The notes beneath the pieces were generated by a model. It worked only from the letters and a program-made list of their open reading frames with translations, was not told the DNA's origin and ran no database searches. This document shows, in pieces, positions 8,701-17,953 of a stretch of 64,000 nucleotides of DNA (position 1 is the stretch's first letter; each line of letters opens with the position of its first letter). This DNA comes from Streptomyces sp. VRA16 Mangrove soil (GTDB lineage: Bacteria > Actinomycetota > Actinomycetes > Streptomycetales > Streptomycetaceae): positions 496,001-560,000 of the forward strand of contig NZ_JAFVLN010000001.1 of NCBI RefSeq assembly GCF_017377775.1. Direction: 5' to 3'. Both the position numbers and the translations under genes were made by a program.

Positions 8701-9014
8701 CGTCGGGGCTCCTTCGGGCAGTCGGGGGCAGGGCGTCCGAACGGGCACGCCGTCGTGTCCGATCGGACAGCTTCCGCAGACCAGTGTGCCTTCCCGATCA
8801 CGGTCCGCCGCACAGGTCCGTGGATTTCCCGTGCACCACCGCCCCGCGCGCTCACCTGCACAGGGACCCGCACGGCCCGTTGACTGCCGCGGAAACACCG
8901 TGGAACGGTGAGACCGCGCTGCCTCCCTCCGCCCCGGCCCGAGCGATCGCGGGCCTCTACCAGAACTGGAAGCGGATCATTGTGACGCTCGGACCCGAAT
9001 ACTCCCCCCAGGCC
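8701..9014. other. Divergent intergenic region, LacI gene / C1 peptidase
   Basis: About 314 nt without a convincing gene. It holds the ribosome site of the LacI gene, a perfect palindrome at 8756-8769, and a TTGACT hexamer at 8880-8885 that could be a -35 box for the peptidase gene although no good -10 box lies at the usual spacing. No CTAWCACGTGWTAG-type operator is present. Confidence 0.5.
8756..8769. promoter_or_regulatory. Perfect 14-bp palindrome upstream of LacI gene
   Basis: TGTCCGATCGGACA equals its own reverse complement and lies 56 nt upstream of the LacI-family start. It differs from the fructan operators in sequence and in having AT at the centre, so a different regulator may bind. 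Confidence 0.4.
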
Positions 9015-10343
9015 ATGGACCGCAGTCTCACCCCCACGGAACTCGAGTTCTTCGAGAAGGAGTTCGCGGCCCGCCCGGCGAACCGGCTGATGCAGAACGC
9101 CGTGACCCGGACGCCCGTGGACGACATCGCCCTGGACCGGCGGATCGTGACCGCCGCCGATCACTCGGTCTCCCACCTCCTGGACGACTGGAAGGTCACC
9201 GACCAGAAGCGCAGCGGACGCTGCTGGATGTTCGCCGGGCTCAACCTGCTGCGCGTCGGCGCCGCGGAGAAGCTCGGCGTCAAGGACTTCGAGTTCTCCC
9301 AGAACTACGTGCTGTGGTGGGACAAGTTCGAGCGGGCGAACTACTTCCTGGAGAGCATCGTCGAGACCTCCGGGCGCGACGTCGAGGACCGCACGGTCGC
9401 GCTGCTGCTCCAGGACCCCATCAGCGACGGCGGCCAGTGGAACATGTTCGTGGCGCTGATAGCCAAGCACGGCCTGGTGCCGAAGTCGGCCATGCCGGAG
9501 ACCGACAGCTCGTCCTCGACCGGGCCGATGAACCGGGCCCTGAAGAGCCTGCTGCGGCGCGGCGCCCGCGACCTGCGCCGGCTGGCCGCCGAGGGCGTCG
9601 AGGCCCAGCGCGAGCACAAGCGCGAGATCCTCGCCGCCGTCCACCGCGTGCTCAGCATCCACCTCGGCACCCCGCCGCAGCGGTTCCTGTGGCAGTGGCG
9701 GGACAAGGACAAGGAGTTCCACCGCGACGGCTGGCTCACCCCCACCGAGTTCGCCGCCGCCTACGTGCAACTGCCCCTCGACGCGTACGTGTGCCTCGTC
9801 CACGACCCGCGCGAGTCCAGCCCGTTCGGCCGGACCTTCACCGTCGAACACCTCGGCAATGTCGTCGAGGCGCCGCCCGTGGTCTATCTGAACGTGGAGA
9901 TGGAGCTGCTGAAGCGGCTGAGCATGGAGTCCGTCGTGGGCGGCGAGCCCGTCTGGTTCGGCTGCGACGTCGCCCGGATGATGCACTCCGACCTCGGCCT
10001 GTGGGACGCCGGTCTCTACGACTACGAGGCCGTCTACGACACGCCGCTCGCCATGGACAAGGCGTCCCGGCTCATCCACCACGAGACCCAGATGACCCAC
10101 GCGATGCTGTTCACCGGCGTGGACGTGGTCGACGGCGCCCCGCGCCGCTGGCGGGTGGAGAACAGCTGGGGCGCCGAGAAGGCCGACAAGGGCTTCTGGA
10201 CGATGAACGACTCGTGGTTCGGCGAGCACGTCTTCGAGGTCGCCGTGCGCCGCTCCGCACTGCCGCCCGAGCTGTCCGCCGCCCTCGACGAGCCGCCGAT
10301 CGTCCTGCCCGCCTGGGACCCCATGGGCGCGCTCGCCGACTGA
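9015..10343 (+). CDS. C1-family aminopeptidase, bleomycin hydrolase / PepC type
   Basis: A 442-residue cytoplasmic cysteine peptidase of the papain superfamily. The catalytic Cys is C70 in KRSGRCWMFAG, the His is H362 in TQMTHAMLFTGV and the Asn is N383 in VENSWG, all in the order of bleomycin hydrolases, which form hexameric self-compartmentalised aminopeptidases. The protein ends ...GALAD; family members typically use their own C-terminus in the active site. ATG 9015 fits family N-termini (LTPTELEFFEKEFAA) although the ribosome site is weak; a GTG at about 8982 is an alternative. It trims peptides and can inactivate bleomycin-like drugs. Convergent with the P450 gene. Confidence 0.9.
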   Translation: MDRSLTPTELEFFEKEFAARPANRLMQNAVTRTPVDDIALDRRIVTAADHSVSHLLDDWKVTDQKRSGRCWMFAGLNLLRVGAAEKLGVKDFEFSQNYVLWWDKFERANYFLESIVETSGRDVEDRTVALLLQDPISDGGQWNMFVALIAKHGLVPKSAMPETDSSSSTGPMNRALKSLLRRGARDLRRLAAEGVEAQREHKREILAAVHRVLSIHLGTPPQRFLWQWRDKDKEFHRDGWLTPTEFAAAYVQLPLDAYVCLVHDPRESSPFGRTFTVEHLGNVVEAPPVVYLNVEMELLKRLSMESVVGGEPVWFGCDVARMMHSDLGLWDAGLYDYEAVYDTPLAMDKASRLIHHETQMTHAMLFTGVDVVDGAPRRWRVENSWGAEKADKGFWTMNDSWFGEHVFEVAVRRSALPPELSAALDEPPIVLPAWDPMGALAD

Positions 10344-10355
10344 GGCCCCGCTCCG

Positions 10356-11591
10356 TCAGCTCGGCCGTGCCGGGCGCAGCCGTACCGGCAGGGACACGTG
10401 CCCGTTGCTGATCAACGTCGGCAACGGGCCCAACTCCTCGGCCGGCACGGCGAGCCCGATCTCCGGGAAGCGCTCGAAGAGGCGCCGCAGAGCGGTGGCG
10501 ACCTCCAGCCGGGCGAGCGGCGCGCCCAGACAGAAGTGGACGCCGTGCCCGAACGCCAGATGCTCCTTGCCGGGCCGGGTGGCGTCGAAAGTGTCGGCCG
10601 TCTCGCCGTGCCAGTCCGGGTGCCGGTTGGCGGCGGCGTACGACGCGAGGATCGCCTCACCGGCGCGGATCGTCCGCCCGTCGGGCAGCGGGATGTCGCG
10701 CAGCGCGTACCGCAGCGGCAGATGTTTGACGGCGGGCTCATGGCGCAGCGTCTCCTCGACGACGTCCTCCCAGGAGCAGCGCCCCGCACGGACGTGGGCC
10801 AGCTGGGCCGGGTCCGTGAGGAGTGAGAAGACGGCCTGGTCGATGACGTTGACGGTCGTCTCGTACCCGGCGCTGATCATCAGCAGCAGGGTGTCGCGCA
10901 GCTCGGCGTCGGTCAGCCGACTGCCGTCGCCCTCCTCGTCGCGGGTCGCGATGAGCAGCGAGGTCATGTCGTCGGCGGGCCGCGCCCGTTTGGCGGCGAT
11001 CAGTTCGGCGAGCAGCCCGTAGACGGTGGCCGTGTTCTTCGCGGCCTCGTCGGCGGAGAGCGTCGTGTCGAAGACGTTGTTCACCAGGGTGCGGAACTCG
11101 CCCGCCTGCTCGTCCGGTACGCCCATCAGCCGGCCGATCACCGCGATCGGCAGCCGGGCGGCCAGCTCCTCGCGCAGATCGACGACGGCTCCGTCCGGCA
11201 CCGTGTCGAGACGGTCGAGCAGTCCGTCCGCGAGGGCCTCGATGTCCGCCTTCATGGCGGTGACACGGCGGGCGGAGAAAGCGGGGGCGATCAGCCGGCG
11301 CAACCGGCGGTGGTCGCTCCCGTAGGCGGTGAACATGTTGTCCACCGCCACCCAGAGCGCCAGCGGCCAGGTGGCGAGCGCATCGGCGTACCCCGGCCAG
11401 TGCGCGCGGGCGTCCTTGGAGACGTGCGGGCTGGTCAAGAGCTGCTTGAGGAGCGCCGGGTCGGAGACGGACCAGGCGGTCACCCCGAGGATGTCGACCA
11501 GGGTGGCCGGGCCGCGGGCGCGCAGGGCCCGCTGTTCGGCGTGCTCGTCGGAGCCGTGGGGGTCAAGAACGAGTAACTGCGGTTCGGGCAC
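10356..11591 (-). CDS. Cytochrome P450
   Basis: A 411-residue soluble bacterial P450 monooxygenase. The I-helix has MISAGYETTVN (oxygen-activation motif, near 245), the K-helix ExxR is in VEETLRHEP, and the haem loop is FGHGVHFCLGAPLAR with ligand C354. GTG 11591 is chosen because AAGGA lies about 10 nt upstream and the reading frame further up lacks family features. No ferredoxin or reductase gene is near, so electrons must come from elsewhere. It is divergent from the Pls-like synthetase over a 281-nt region; it could modify the synthetase product or be unrelated. Substrate unknown. Confidence 0.92.
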   Translation of the reverse strand: MPEPQLLVLDPHGSDEHAEQRALRARGPATLVDILGVTAWSVSDPALLKQLLTSPHVSKDARAHWPGYADALATWPLALWVAVDNMFTAYGSDHRRLRRLIAPAFSARRVTAMKADIEALADGLLDRLDTVPDGAVVDLREELAARLPIAVIGRLMGVPDEQAGEFRTLVNNVFDTTLSADEAAKNTATVYGLLAELIAAKRARPADDMTSLLIATRDEEGDGSRLTDAELRDTLLLMISAGYETTVNVIDQAVFSLLTDPAQLAHVRAGRCSWEDVVEETLRHEPAVKHLPLRYALRDIPLPDGRTIRAGEAILASYAAANRHPDWHGETADTFDATRPGKEHLAFGHGVHFCLGAPLARLEVATALRRLFERFPEIGLAVPAEELGPLPTLISNGHVSLPVRLRPARPS

Positions 11592-11872
11592 GATGAGGTT
11601 CCTTCGGCGGTCGAGGTGGGGGGCGGGCGGACCCGTGCGTCCGCCGGGTGGAGCGAGGCCACGGCCGACAGCATGCCGCATCCGCCCCGCACCACGTAAG
11701 ACGCCCATACCATCCGTAAGTTCCCGCCGATCCTCTGGTCCGCGGTGCCCAACTCGCCCGGAACGCTTAGGATTTGCCGGTTCTTCGGCACCAGTCCCGC
11801 ACCACCTCAGGCAGACCCCGGGAGCGGCGAGGCGAGCTCCCCGGACTGCGCGGCCCTCGACGACGGGATCCG
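11592..11872. promoter_or_regulatory. Divergent promoter region, P450 / Pls-like synthetase
   Basis: A 281-nt region between the two start codons with the P450 ribosome site (AAGGA) at its left edge. I see no strong palindrome or unambiguous -35/-10 pair; the upstream leader of the synthetase has only a weak GGGA ribosome site before ATG 11873. Confidence 0.4.
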
Positions 11873-14800
11873 ATGGCAGCCACGCGCGCGAACGCCGCAC
11901 TCGACCTGCTCGAAGCGGAGACGAGCGGACCGGCGGGTGACATCGCCCGCTTCACCGGAGGAGACGCCGCGCGGCCGCGCACCCTCCTGGACATCCTCGA
12001 CGCGACGGCGCGGGCCCACCCCGACGACCCCGCGCTCGACGACGGCACCCGCCAACTGACGTACCGGACGCTGGCCACCGAGGTGGAACAGCTACGGCGC
12101 AGGCTCGACGCGGCAGGCGTCGGCCTGGGCGACCGGGTCGGGATCCGGCTGCCCAGCGGGACGAACGAGCTGTACGTCGCGCTGCTCGGCGTCCTCGCCG
12201 CGGGCGCCGCCTATGTGCCCGTCGACGCCGAGGACCCCGACGAGCGCGCCGATCTCGTCTTCGGCGAGGCCGACGTGCGCACCGTCATCGGGCCCGGACT
12301 CGACTTCACCGTCGACAAACCCGCCGACGTCCCGGCCGCGCGCCCCGGACCCGGCGACGACGCGTGGATCATCTTCACGTCCGGGTCGACCGGCCGGCCC
12401 AAGGGCGTCGCGGTCAGCCATCGCGGCGCCGCCGCGTTCGTGGACGCCGAGGCCGGGCTCTTCCTCGCCGAGGAACCGCTCGGCCCCGGCGACCGCGTGA
12501 TGGCGGGGCTCTCCGTGGCGTTCGACGCCTCCTGCGAGGAGATGTGGCTCGCGTGGCGGCACGGCGCCTGCCTCGTCCCGGTGCCGCGCTCCCAGGTGCG
12601 CGGCGGCGCCGACCTCGGGCCCTGGCTGGTCGAGCAGGAGATCACCGTGATCTCCACGGTGCCGACCCTCGCCGCCCTGTGGGAGCCCGAAACCCTCGAC
12701 GACGTCCGCCTGTTGATCTTCGGCGGTGAGGCCTGCCCGCCCGAGCTCGCCCGGCGCCTGGTCACCGAGGGCCGCGAGGTGTGGAACACGTACGGCCCCA
12801 CCGAGGCCACCGTCGTCACCTGCGCCGCCCTCCTCACGGGCGAGGAACCGGTCCGCATCGGACTGCCCCTGAGCGGCTGGGAGCTGGCCGTCGTCGACGA
12901 GGCCGGACAGCCCGTACCGATGGGCGGCAGCGGCCACCTCGTCATCGGCGGCGTGGGACTCGGCCGCTACCTCGACCCCGACAAGGACGCCGAGAAGTAC
13001 GCGCCGCTGGAGTCGGTGGGCTGGCCGCGCGCCTACCGCAGCGGCGACCTGGTCAAGGCCGACCCGGAAGGGCTGATCTTCCTCGGACGCGGCGACGAGC
13101 AGATCAAACTCGGCGGGCGGCGCATCGAACTCGGCGAGGTCGACGCGGCGCTGCTCGCCCTGCCCGGCGTCGCGGGCGCGGCCGCCGCCGTCCGCACCGC
13201 ACGCGGCGGCAACCAGCTCCTCGTCGGCTACCTCGTCACCCACGACGACTTCGACCACACGGCCGCCGTGGCCCGGCTGCGCGCCGAACTGCCCGCCGCC
13301 CTCGTCCCGTTGCTGGCCCCCGTCGCCGAACTCCCCACCCGCACCTCGGGCAAGGTCGACCGCGAGGCGCTGCCCTGGCCACTGCCCGACCTCGACACCG
13401 GCGGCGGCGCCGAGCAGCTGTACGGGACCGAGGCATGGCTCGCCGAGCAGTGGACGGGGATCCTCGGCATCCCCGTCACCGGCCCGTTCGACGACTTCTT
13501 CGCCATCGGCGGGACCAGCCTCGCCGCGGCCCGACTCGTCACCGCCCTGCGGACCCGCTTCCCGGGCGCCGCCGTCATCGACGTCTACGAGCGCCCGGTC
13601 CTGCGCAAACTCGCCCGCAGACTGGAGAAGTCCCGGCAGGACGAGGGCGCCGAACGCGTCGTGACCCCCGTCCCGCGGCGCGCTCAGGTCATCCAACTCG
13701 CCCTGCTCCTACCGCTGTTCACCCTCGTGGGACTGCGCAGGCTCGTCGCGTTCGCCGCGCTCTGCACCGTGCTGCACCACTTCGGGCCCTGCCCCTGGGC
13801 CCCGACCGCCTCGTGGTGGGCGATCGCCGCCGGCGCCCTCGTCCTGTACAGCCCGCCCGGCCGGCTCTGCATCGCGGCGGGCGGCGCCCGGCTGCTGCTG
13901 CGCGGCGTCGGACCCGGCACCTATCCGCGCGGCGGCCGGGTCCATCTGCGGCTCTGGACCGCCGAACGCCTCGCCGAGTACAGCGGCGCGACCTCCCTGA
14001 CCGGCTCCTGGCTGGAGCGGTACGCCCGCGCCCTGGGCGCCCGGGTCGGCCCCGACGTCGACCTGTACTCGCTGCCGCCGGTCACCGGGCTGCTCCGGCT
14101 CGGCCGCGGCTGCGCCGTGGAGACCGAGGTCGACCTCTGCGGGCACTGGCTCGACGGCGACCGCCTGGAGATCGGCACCGTCCGGGTCGGCGCGGGCGCC
14201 GTCGTCGGCACCCGCAGCATCCTGTTCCCGGGCGCCCGCGTCGGCAAGCGCGCCGAGGTCGCCCCCGGCTCGGCCGTGCGCGGGCAGATCCCGACCGGAC
14301 AGCGCTGGGCGGGCTCACCCGCGTACAAGACCGGCCGGGCCAAGCGCTGCTGGCCCGAGGAGCGGCCGCCGCGCGCCGTCCACTGGCGTGCCATGTACGG
14401 GCTGACCGGCGCCGCCCTCGGGCTGCTGCCGGTCGCCGCCGCCGTGCCCGCGCTCTGCGTGGTCCGCGCGTTCGTCCCCGCCGACGCCTCGCTCGGGGCG
14501 GCCGTGCCCGGCGCCCTGCGCGCCGTCGTCCCCGCGACGCTCGTCTTCGGCCTCGGCTACGCGGCGTCGATCCTCGTCGGCGTGCGCCTGCTCGGCCTCG
14601 GCCTGCACACCGGTGTCCGCCCCACCCACAGCCGCGTCGGCTGGCAGGCGTGGACCGTCACCCAGCTCATGGACCTGTCCCGGCAGACCCTCTTCCCGCT
14701 CTACGCCAGTCTCGTCACCCCCGTCTGGATGCGGCTGCTCGGCATGCGCGTCGGCCGGGGCGCCGAAGTGTCCACGGTGCTCGCGCTGCCCGGCCTCACC

Positions 14801-15760
14801 ACGGTCGGCGAGGGTGCCTTCCTCGCCGACGACACCCTGACCGCACCGTACGAACTCGGCGGCGGCTGGGTCCGGATCGGCCGCGCCGAGATCGGCCGGC
14901 GCGCCTTCCTCGGCAACTCGGGCATGACCGCACCCGGGCGCAGGGTCCCCGACGACGGCCTGGTCGGCGTGCTCTCGGCCACCCCCAAGAAGGCCAAGGA
15001 GGGCAGCTCCTACCTGGGCCAGCCACCCGTCGAACTGCCCCGGGCCGCCACCGCGCACGACGACAGCCGCACCTACGCGCCCCGCACCCGCCTCAAGGCC
15101 GCCCGCGCCCTCGTCGAGCTCTGCCGGATCGTCCCCGCCTGCTGCTCGGGGGCGCTCGCGATCCTCACGGTCGCCCTGTTCGCCGCGGCCGCCGCGCACG
15201 GCTGGTGGCTCGCGGCGCTGCTGTCCGGAGCCGTGCTGCTCACCGCCGGCGCGCTCGGCGCGCTGCTGTCGGTCGTCGCGAAACGGCTGCTCGTGGGGCG
15301 GCACCGGCCCGGTGCGCACCCCCTGTGGTGCTCGTTCGTCTGGCGCAACGAACTCGCCGACACCTTCGTCGAGTTGGTCGCCGTGCCCTGGCTCGCCGGG
15401 GCCGTGCCCGGCACCCCCGTCCTCACCCTGTGGCTGCGCGGGCTCGGCGCGCGCATCGGCCGGGGCGTGTGGTGCGAGAGCTACTGGCTGCCCGAGGCCG
15501 ACCTCGTCACCGTCGAGAGCGCCGCGAGCGTGAACCGGGGCTGCGTCCTGCAGACACACCTCTTCCATGATCGGATCCTGCGGACGGATACTGTGGTTCT
15601 CCGTGCGGGCGCCACGCTGGGTCCGGGCGGGATCGTGCTGCCGGGCAGCGAGATCGGGGCCCGCTCGACCCTGGGCCCCGCCTCCCTCGTCATGGCGGGC
15701 GAGTCGGTACCGGCGGACACCCGCTGGCTGGGCAACCCGATCGAGGCCTGGCGCCCCTGA
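11873..15760 (+). CDS. pls: Pls/PosA-family membrane NRPS (homo-poly(amino acid) synthetase)
   Basis: A 1295-residue single-module synthetase with the build of epsilon-poly-L-lysine synthetase. The adenylation domain (about 35-530) shows FTSGSTGRPKG, FDASCEEMW, NTYGPTEATVV, YRSGDLV, GRGDEQIKLGGRRIELGE and TSGKVDREALP. The carrier domain has DDFFAIGGTSLAA with phosphopantetheine site S549. From about 605 hydrophobic segments alternate with three soluble domains carrying hexapeptide-repeat features (for example VGAGAVVGTRSILFPGARVG), which in Pls form the peptide-bond-making units. No condensation or thioesterase domain is present. By eye the specificity residues read D-A-E-S-I-G-T-V-V-K; the Glu at the 239-equivalent position suits a basic amino acid. 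Probably makes an iteratively isopeptide-linked cationic polymer at the membrane. ATG 11873 is inferred from alignment sense. Confidence 0.85.
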   Translation: MAATRANAALDLLEAETSGPAGDIARFTGGDAARPRTLLDILDATARAHPDDPALDDGTRQLTYRTLATEVEQLRRRLDAAGVGLGDRVGIRLPSGTNELYVALLGVLAAGAAYVPVDAEDPDERADLVFGEADVRTVIGPGLDFTVDKPADVPAARPGPGDDAWIIFTSGSTGRPKGVAVSHRGAAAFVDAEAGLFLAEEPLGPGDRVMAGLSVAFDASCEEMWLAWRHGACLVPVPRSQVRGGADLGPWLVEQEITVISTVPTLAALWEPETLDDVRLLIFGGEACPPELARRLVTEGREVWNTYGPTEATVVTCAALLTGEEPVRIGLPLSGWELAVVDEAGQPVPMGGSGHLVIGGVGLGRYLDPDKDAEKYAPLESVGWPRAYRSGDLVKADPEGLIFLGRGDEQIKLGGRRIELGEVDAALLALPGVAGAAAAVRTARGGNQLLVGYLVTHDDFDHTAAVARLRAELPAALVPLLAPVAELPTRTSGKVDREALPWPLPDLDTGGGAEQLYGTEAWLAEQWTGILGIPVTGPFDDFFAIGGTSLAAARLVTALRTRFPGAAVIDVYERPVLRKLARRLEKSRQDEGAERVVTPVPRRAQVIQLALLLPLFTLVGLRRLVAFAALCTVLHHFGPCPWAPTASWWAIAAGALVLYSPPGRLCIAAGGARLLLRGVGPGTYPRGGRVHLRLWTAERLAEYSGATSLTGSWLERYARALGARVGPDVDLYSLPPVTGLLRLGRGCAVETEVDLCGHWLDGDRLEIGTVRVGAGAVVGTRSILFPGARVGKRAEVAPGSAVRGQIPTGQRWAGSPAYKTGRAKRCWPEERPPRAVHWRAMYGLTGAALGLLPVAAAVPALCVVRAFVPADASLGAAVPGALRAVVPATLVFGLGYAASILVGVRLLGLGLHTGVRPTHSRVGWQAWTVTQLMDLSRQTLFPLYASLVTPVWMRLLGMRVGRGAEVSTVLALPGLTTVGEGAFLADDTLTAPYELGGGWVRIGRAEIGRRAFLGNSGMTAPGRRVPDDGLVGVLSATPKKAKEGSSYLGQPPVELPRAATAHDDSRTYAPRTRLKAARALVELCRIVPACCSGALAILTVALFAAAAAHGWWLAALLSGAVLLTAGALGALLSVVAKRLLVGRHRPGAHPLWCSFVWRNELADTFVELVAVPWLAGAVPGTPVLTLWLRGLGARIGRGVWCESYWLPEADLVTVESAASVNRGCVLQTHLFHDRILRTDTVVLRAGATLGPGGIVLPGSEIGARSTLGPASLVMAGESVPADTRWLGNPIEAWRP

Positions 15761-15823
15761 GCGGCGGCGGGCCGCCGTCGAAGGAGAGCACGGCGGCACG
15801 TCGTACCAGGGAGCGGACGAGGC

Positions 15824-17155
15824 GTGAACGGGCAGCAGCAGACGGCACCTGACCCCTACTTCCCGGCTCACGGAGACCCTCGTTTCCATGTGCACCGCTA
15901 CGAGCTGGACCTCGACTACCGGCCGGTGCCCAACCGGCTCTCGGGCACGGCCCGGCTCAGCGCGATCGCGGGCCGTGCCCCGCTCGCCGAACTCGCGCTG
16001 AACCTGGGCGACTTCAGGATCGCCCGGATCCGGGTGGACGGCCGCGCCCCGCACTACACGCTGCGCGGCGGGAGGCTGCGCATCCGCCCGGCGAAGACCC
16101 TGCCCGCCGGGGCCGCGTTCACCGTCGAGGTGCACTATTCCGGCAACCCGAAGCCGGTCAACAGCCCCTGGGGAGGGCTCGGTTGGGAGGAGCTGACCGA
16201 CGGCGCGCTGGTCGCCAGCCAGCCGGTCGGGGCGCCGTCCTGGTACCCCTGCAACGACCGGCCCGCCGACAAGGCCTCGTACCAGATCGCCGTCACCACC
16301 CCCTCCGCGTACCAAGTGGTCATCGGGGGACGCCTGTTGACCCGGACCACCAGAGCCTCCACCACCACCTGGCTCTACGAACAGCCCGCCCCCACCTCCA
16401 GCTACCTGGTCGGCCTCTCCATCGGCAAGTACCAGACCGTCCTGCTCGGCGACCCGGGCCTGAGCGGGGTCCCGCAGACCGGGCACGTCCCGGCCCACCT
16501 GCTCGCCGAGTTCGCCCGGGACTTCGCGCGGCAGCCGCAGATGATGGACGTCTTCGAGGAACTCTTCGGCCCCTACCCGTTCGGCGAGTACGGCGTCGTC
16601 GTCGCCGACGAGGAACTCGACGTGCCCGTCGAGGCGCAGGGCCTCTCGCTGTTCGGCGTCAACCACGTGGACGGCGCCCGTGGTCACGAGAACCTCGTCG
16701 CGCACGAACTCGCCCACCAGTGGTTCGGCAACAGCGTCAGCGTCGCCGACTGGCGGCACATCTGGCTCAACGAGGGACTGGCCAAGTACGCGGAGTGGCT
16801 CTGGTCGGAACGCTCGGGCGCGCGCCCGGCCCGGGAACGCGCCGCGTACGCCCACCAGTTGCTCGAACGGCTGCCGCAGGACCTCGCCCTCGCCGACCCC
16901 GGACGCAAGTCGATGTTCGACGACCGGCTCTACGAACGCGGTGGCGTGGCCGTGCACGCGGTGCGCTGCGCCCTCGGCGACCCCGCGTTCTTCCGCATGC
17001 TGCGCGACTGGGCCGTCGTGCACCGGCACGGCGTCGTCAGCACGCAGATGTTCGCCGCGCACGTCGAGCGGTACGCGCCCGGTCCCGTGGGCGAGCTGTT
17101 CGAGGAGTGGGTGTACGGGACGGCGCTGCCGCCGCTGCCCTTCCCGGTGACCTGA
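15824..17155 (+). CDS. M1-family zinc aminopeptidase, putative polymer-degrading partner of Pls
   Basis: A 443-residue gluzincin. The zinc site is HELAH (H294, E295, H298) with third ligand E317 in WLNEGLAKY, 18 residues on, and the N-terminal-amine-binding Glu is in the variant VPVEAQGLSLFG that replaces the classical GAMEN box. The transition-state Tyr is probably in RLYERGGVAVH. GTG 15824 has GGGAGCGGACGAGG upstream. It follows the synthetase after 63 nt and is probably co-transcribed. In epsilon-polylysine producers a Zn aminopeptidase (Pld) beside pls degrades the polymer and gives self-protection, so that role is inferred here. No signal peptide or obvious membrane segment is visible. 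Confidence 0.88.
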   Translation: MNGQQQTAPDPYFPAHGDPRFHVHRYELDLDYRPVPNRLSGTARLSAIAGRAPLAELALNLGDFRIARIRVDGRAPHYTLRGGRLRIRPAKTLPAGAAFTVEVHYSGNPKPVNSPWGGLGWEELTDGALVASQPVGAPSWYPCNDRPADKASYQIAVTTPSAYQVVIGGRLLTRTTRASTTTWLYEQPAPTSSYLVGLSIGKYQTVLLGDPGLSGVPQTGHVPAHLLAEFARDFARQPQMMDVFEELFGPYPFGEYGVVVADEELDVPVEAQGLSLFGVNHVDGARGHENLVAHELAHQWFGNSVSVADWRHIWLNEGLAKYAEWLWSERSGARPARERAAYAHQLLERLPQDLALADPGRKSMFDDRLYERGGVAVHAVRCALGDPAFFRMLRDWAVVHRHGVVSTQMFAAHVERYAPGPVGELFEEWVYGTALPPLPFPVT

Positions 17156-17235
17156 GGCGGGCGGGGACCGTGACGCCCGAGCGCGCCGGTGCCACCATGC
17201 CACCATGGGAGGACCCGGCGGCGGAGGGGACGGCC

Positions 17236-17949
17236 ATGGCGGAAACGGCGGTGCTCGTGCACGGGGCCTGGCACAGCCCGTGGTGCTGGCACAAGGTCGT
17301 CGACGAGCTGGCGGAGCACGGCATCCGCAGCGTCCTCGTCGATCTGCCGAGCTGCCGCGGCGGCGCGGGCCCGGCCGATCTGCACGCCGACGTCGCCGAG
17401 ATCCGCCGGGTCCTCGACGGCTGCGCGGGCGACGTGATCCTGGTCGCCCACTCCTACGGCGGCATCCCGGCCACGGAGGCCGCGGCGGGGCATCCGGTGG
17501 TGCGCCGGCTCGTCTACGTCGCCGCGTACCTCGCCGACGCGGACGAGACCCTGATGGGGTACGCGCTGCCCGACGCGGGCCCCGACGTCCTCGACCCGGC
17601 CAGGGACCTCGTCATCGACCCGGGCACCGGACTGATGACGGTCAGGCCGGAGCGTGCCGTGCCGATCTTCTGCGCCGACCTCGACCCGGCGGCGGCCGCC
17701 GAGGCCGTACGCCATCTGCGGCCCATGTCCGCCGCGGTCCTCGACCAGTCACCGGCCGCCGTCGCCTGGCGCGCCCTGCCGACGACGTACCTGATCACGG
17801 GGCGGGACAACGCGACCCCGACGGTGGTGCAGCGCAGGCTGTCGCGGCGGGCCGGCGAGGTCCTGGAGCTGGCGGACTCCAGCCACTCGCCGTTCCTGTC
17901 GCACCCGAAGGCGGTGGCGGAGGCGATCGCAGGCAGCCGTACGCGCTGA
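17236..17949 (+). CDS. Alpha/beta hydrolase
   Basis: A 237-residue alpha/beta-fold hydrolase of the small esterase/salicylate-esterase-like group. The oxyanion-hole strand reads VLVHGAWHSPWCWHKV (residues 6-21), the nucleophile elbow is VAHSYGG near 75, and the final His lies in SSHSPFLSHP near 218. A GGAGGGGA ribosome site sits 5 nt before ATG 17236. It starts 80 nt after the aminopeptidase and may belong to the same transcript. The substrate is not evident; lipase-like or ester-cleaving activity is expected. Convergent with the VOC gene, whose stop lies 4 nt away. Confidence 0.85.
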   Translation: MAETAVLVHGAWHSPWCWHKVVDELAEHGIRSVLVDLPSCRGGAGPADLHADVAEIRRVLDGCAGDVILVAHSYGGIPATEAAAGHPVVRRLVYVAAYLADADETLMGYALPDAGPDVLDPARDLVIDPGTGLMTVRPERAVPIFCADLDPAAAAEAVRHLRPMSAAVLDQSPAAVAWRALPTTYLITGRDNATPTVVQRRLSRRAGEVLELADSSHSPFLSHPKAVAEAIAGSRTR

Positions 17950-17953
17950 ACGG

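Noticed and set aside
11873..15760. A complete multimodular NRPS gene cluster
   Set aside because: Only one A-T module exists, without condensation, thioesterase, MbtH or further module genes; the architecture is that of a single-enzyme polymer synthetase.
12092..17206. Very long open frames on the minus strand opposite the Pls-like and M1 genes
   Set aside because: Translations are Gly/Arg/Ala/Asp-rich with no domains or sensible starts; they mirror the codon bias of the plus-strand genes, which carry clear family motifs.
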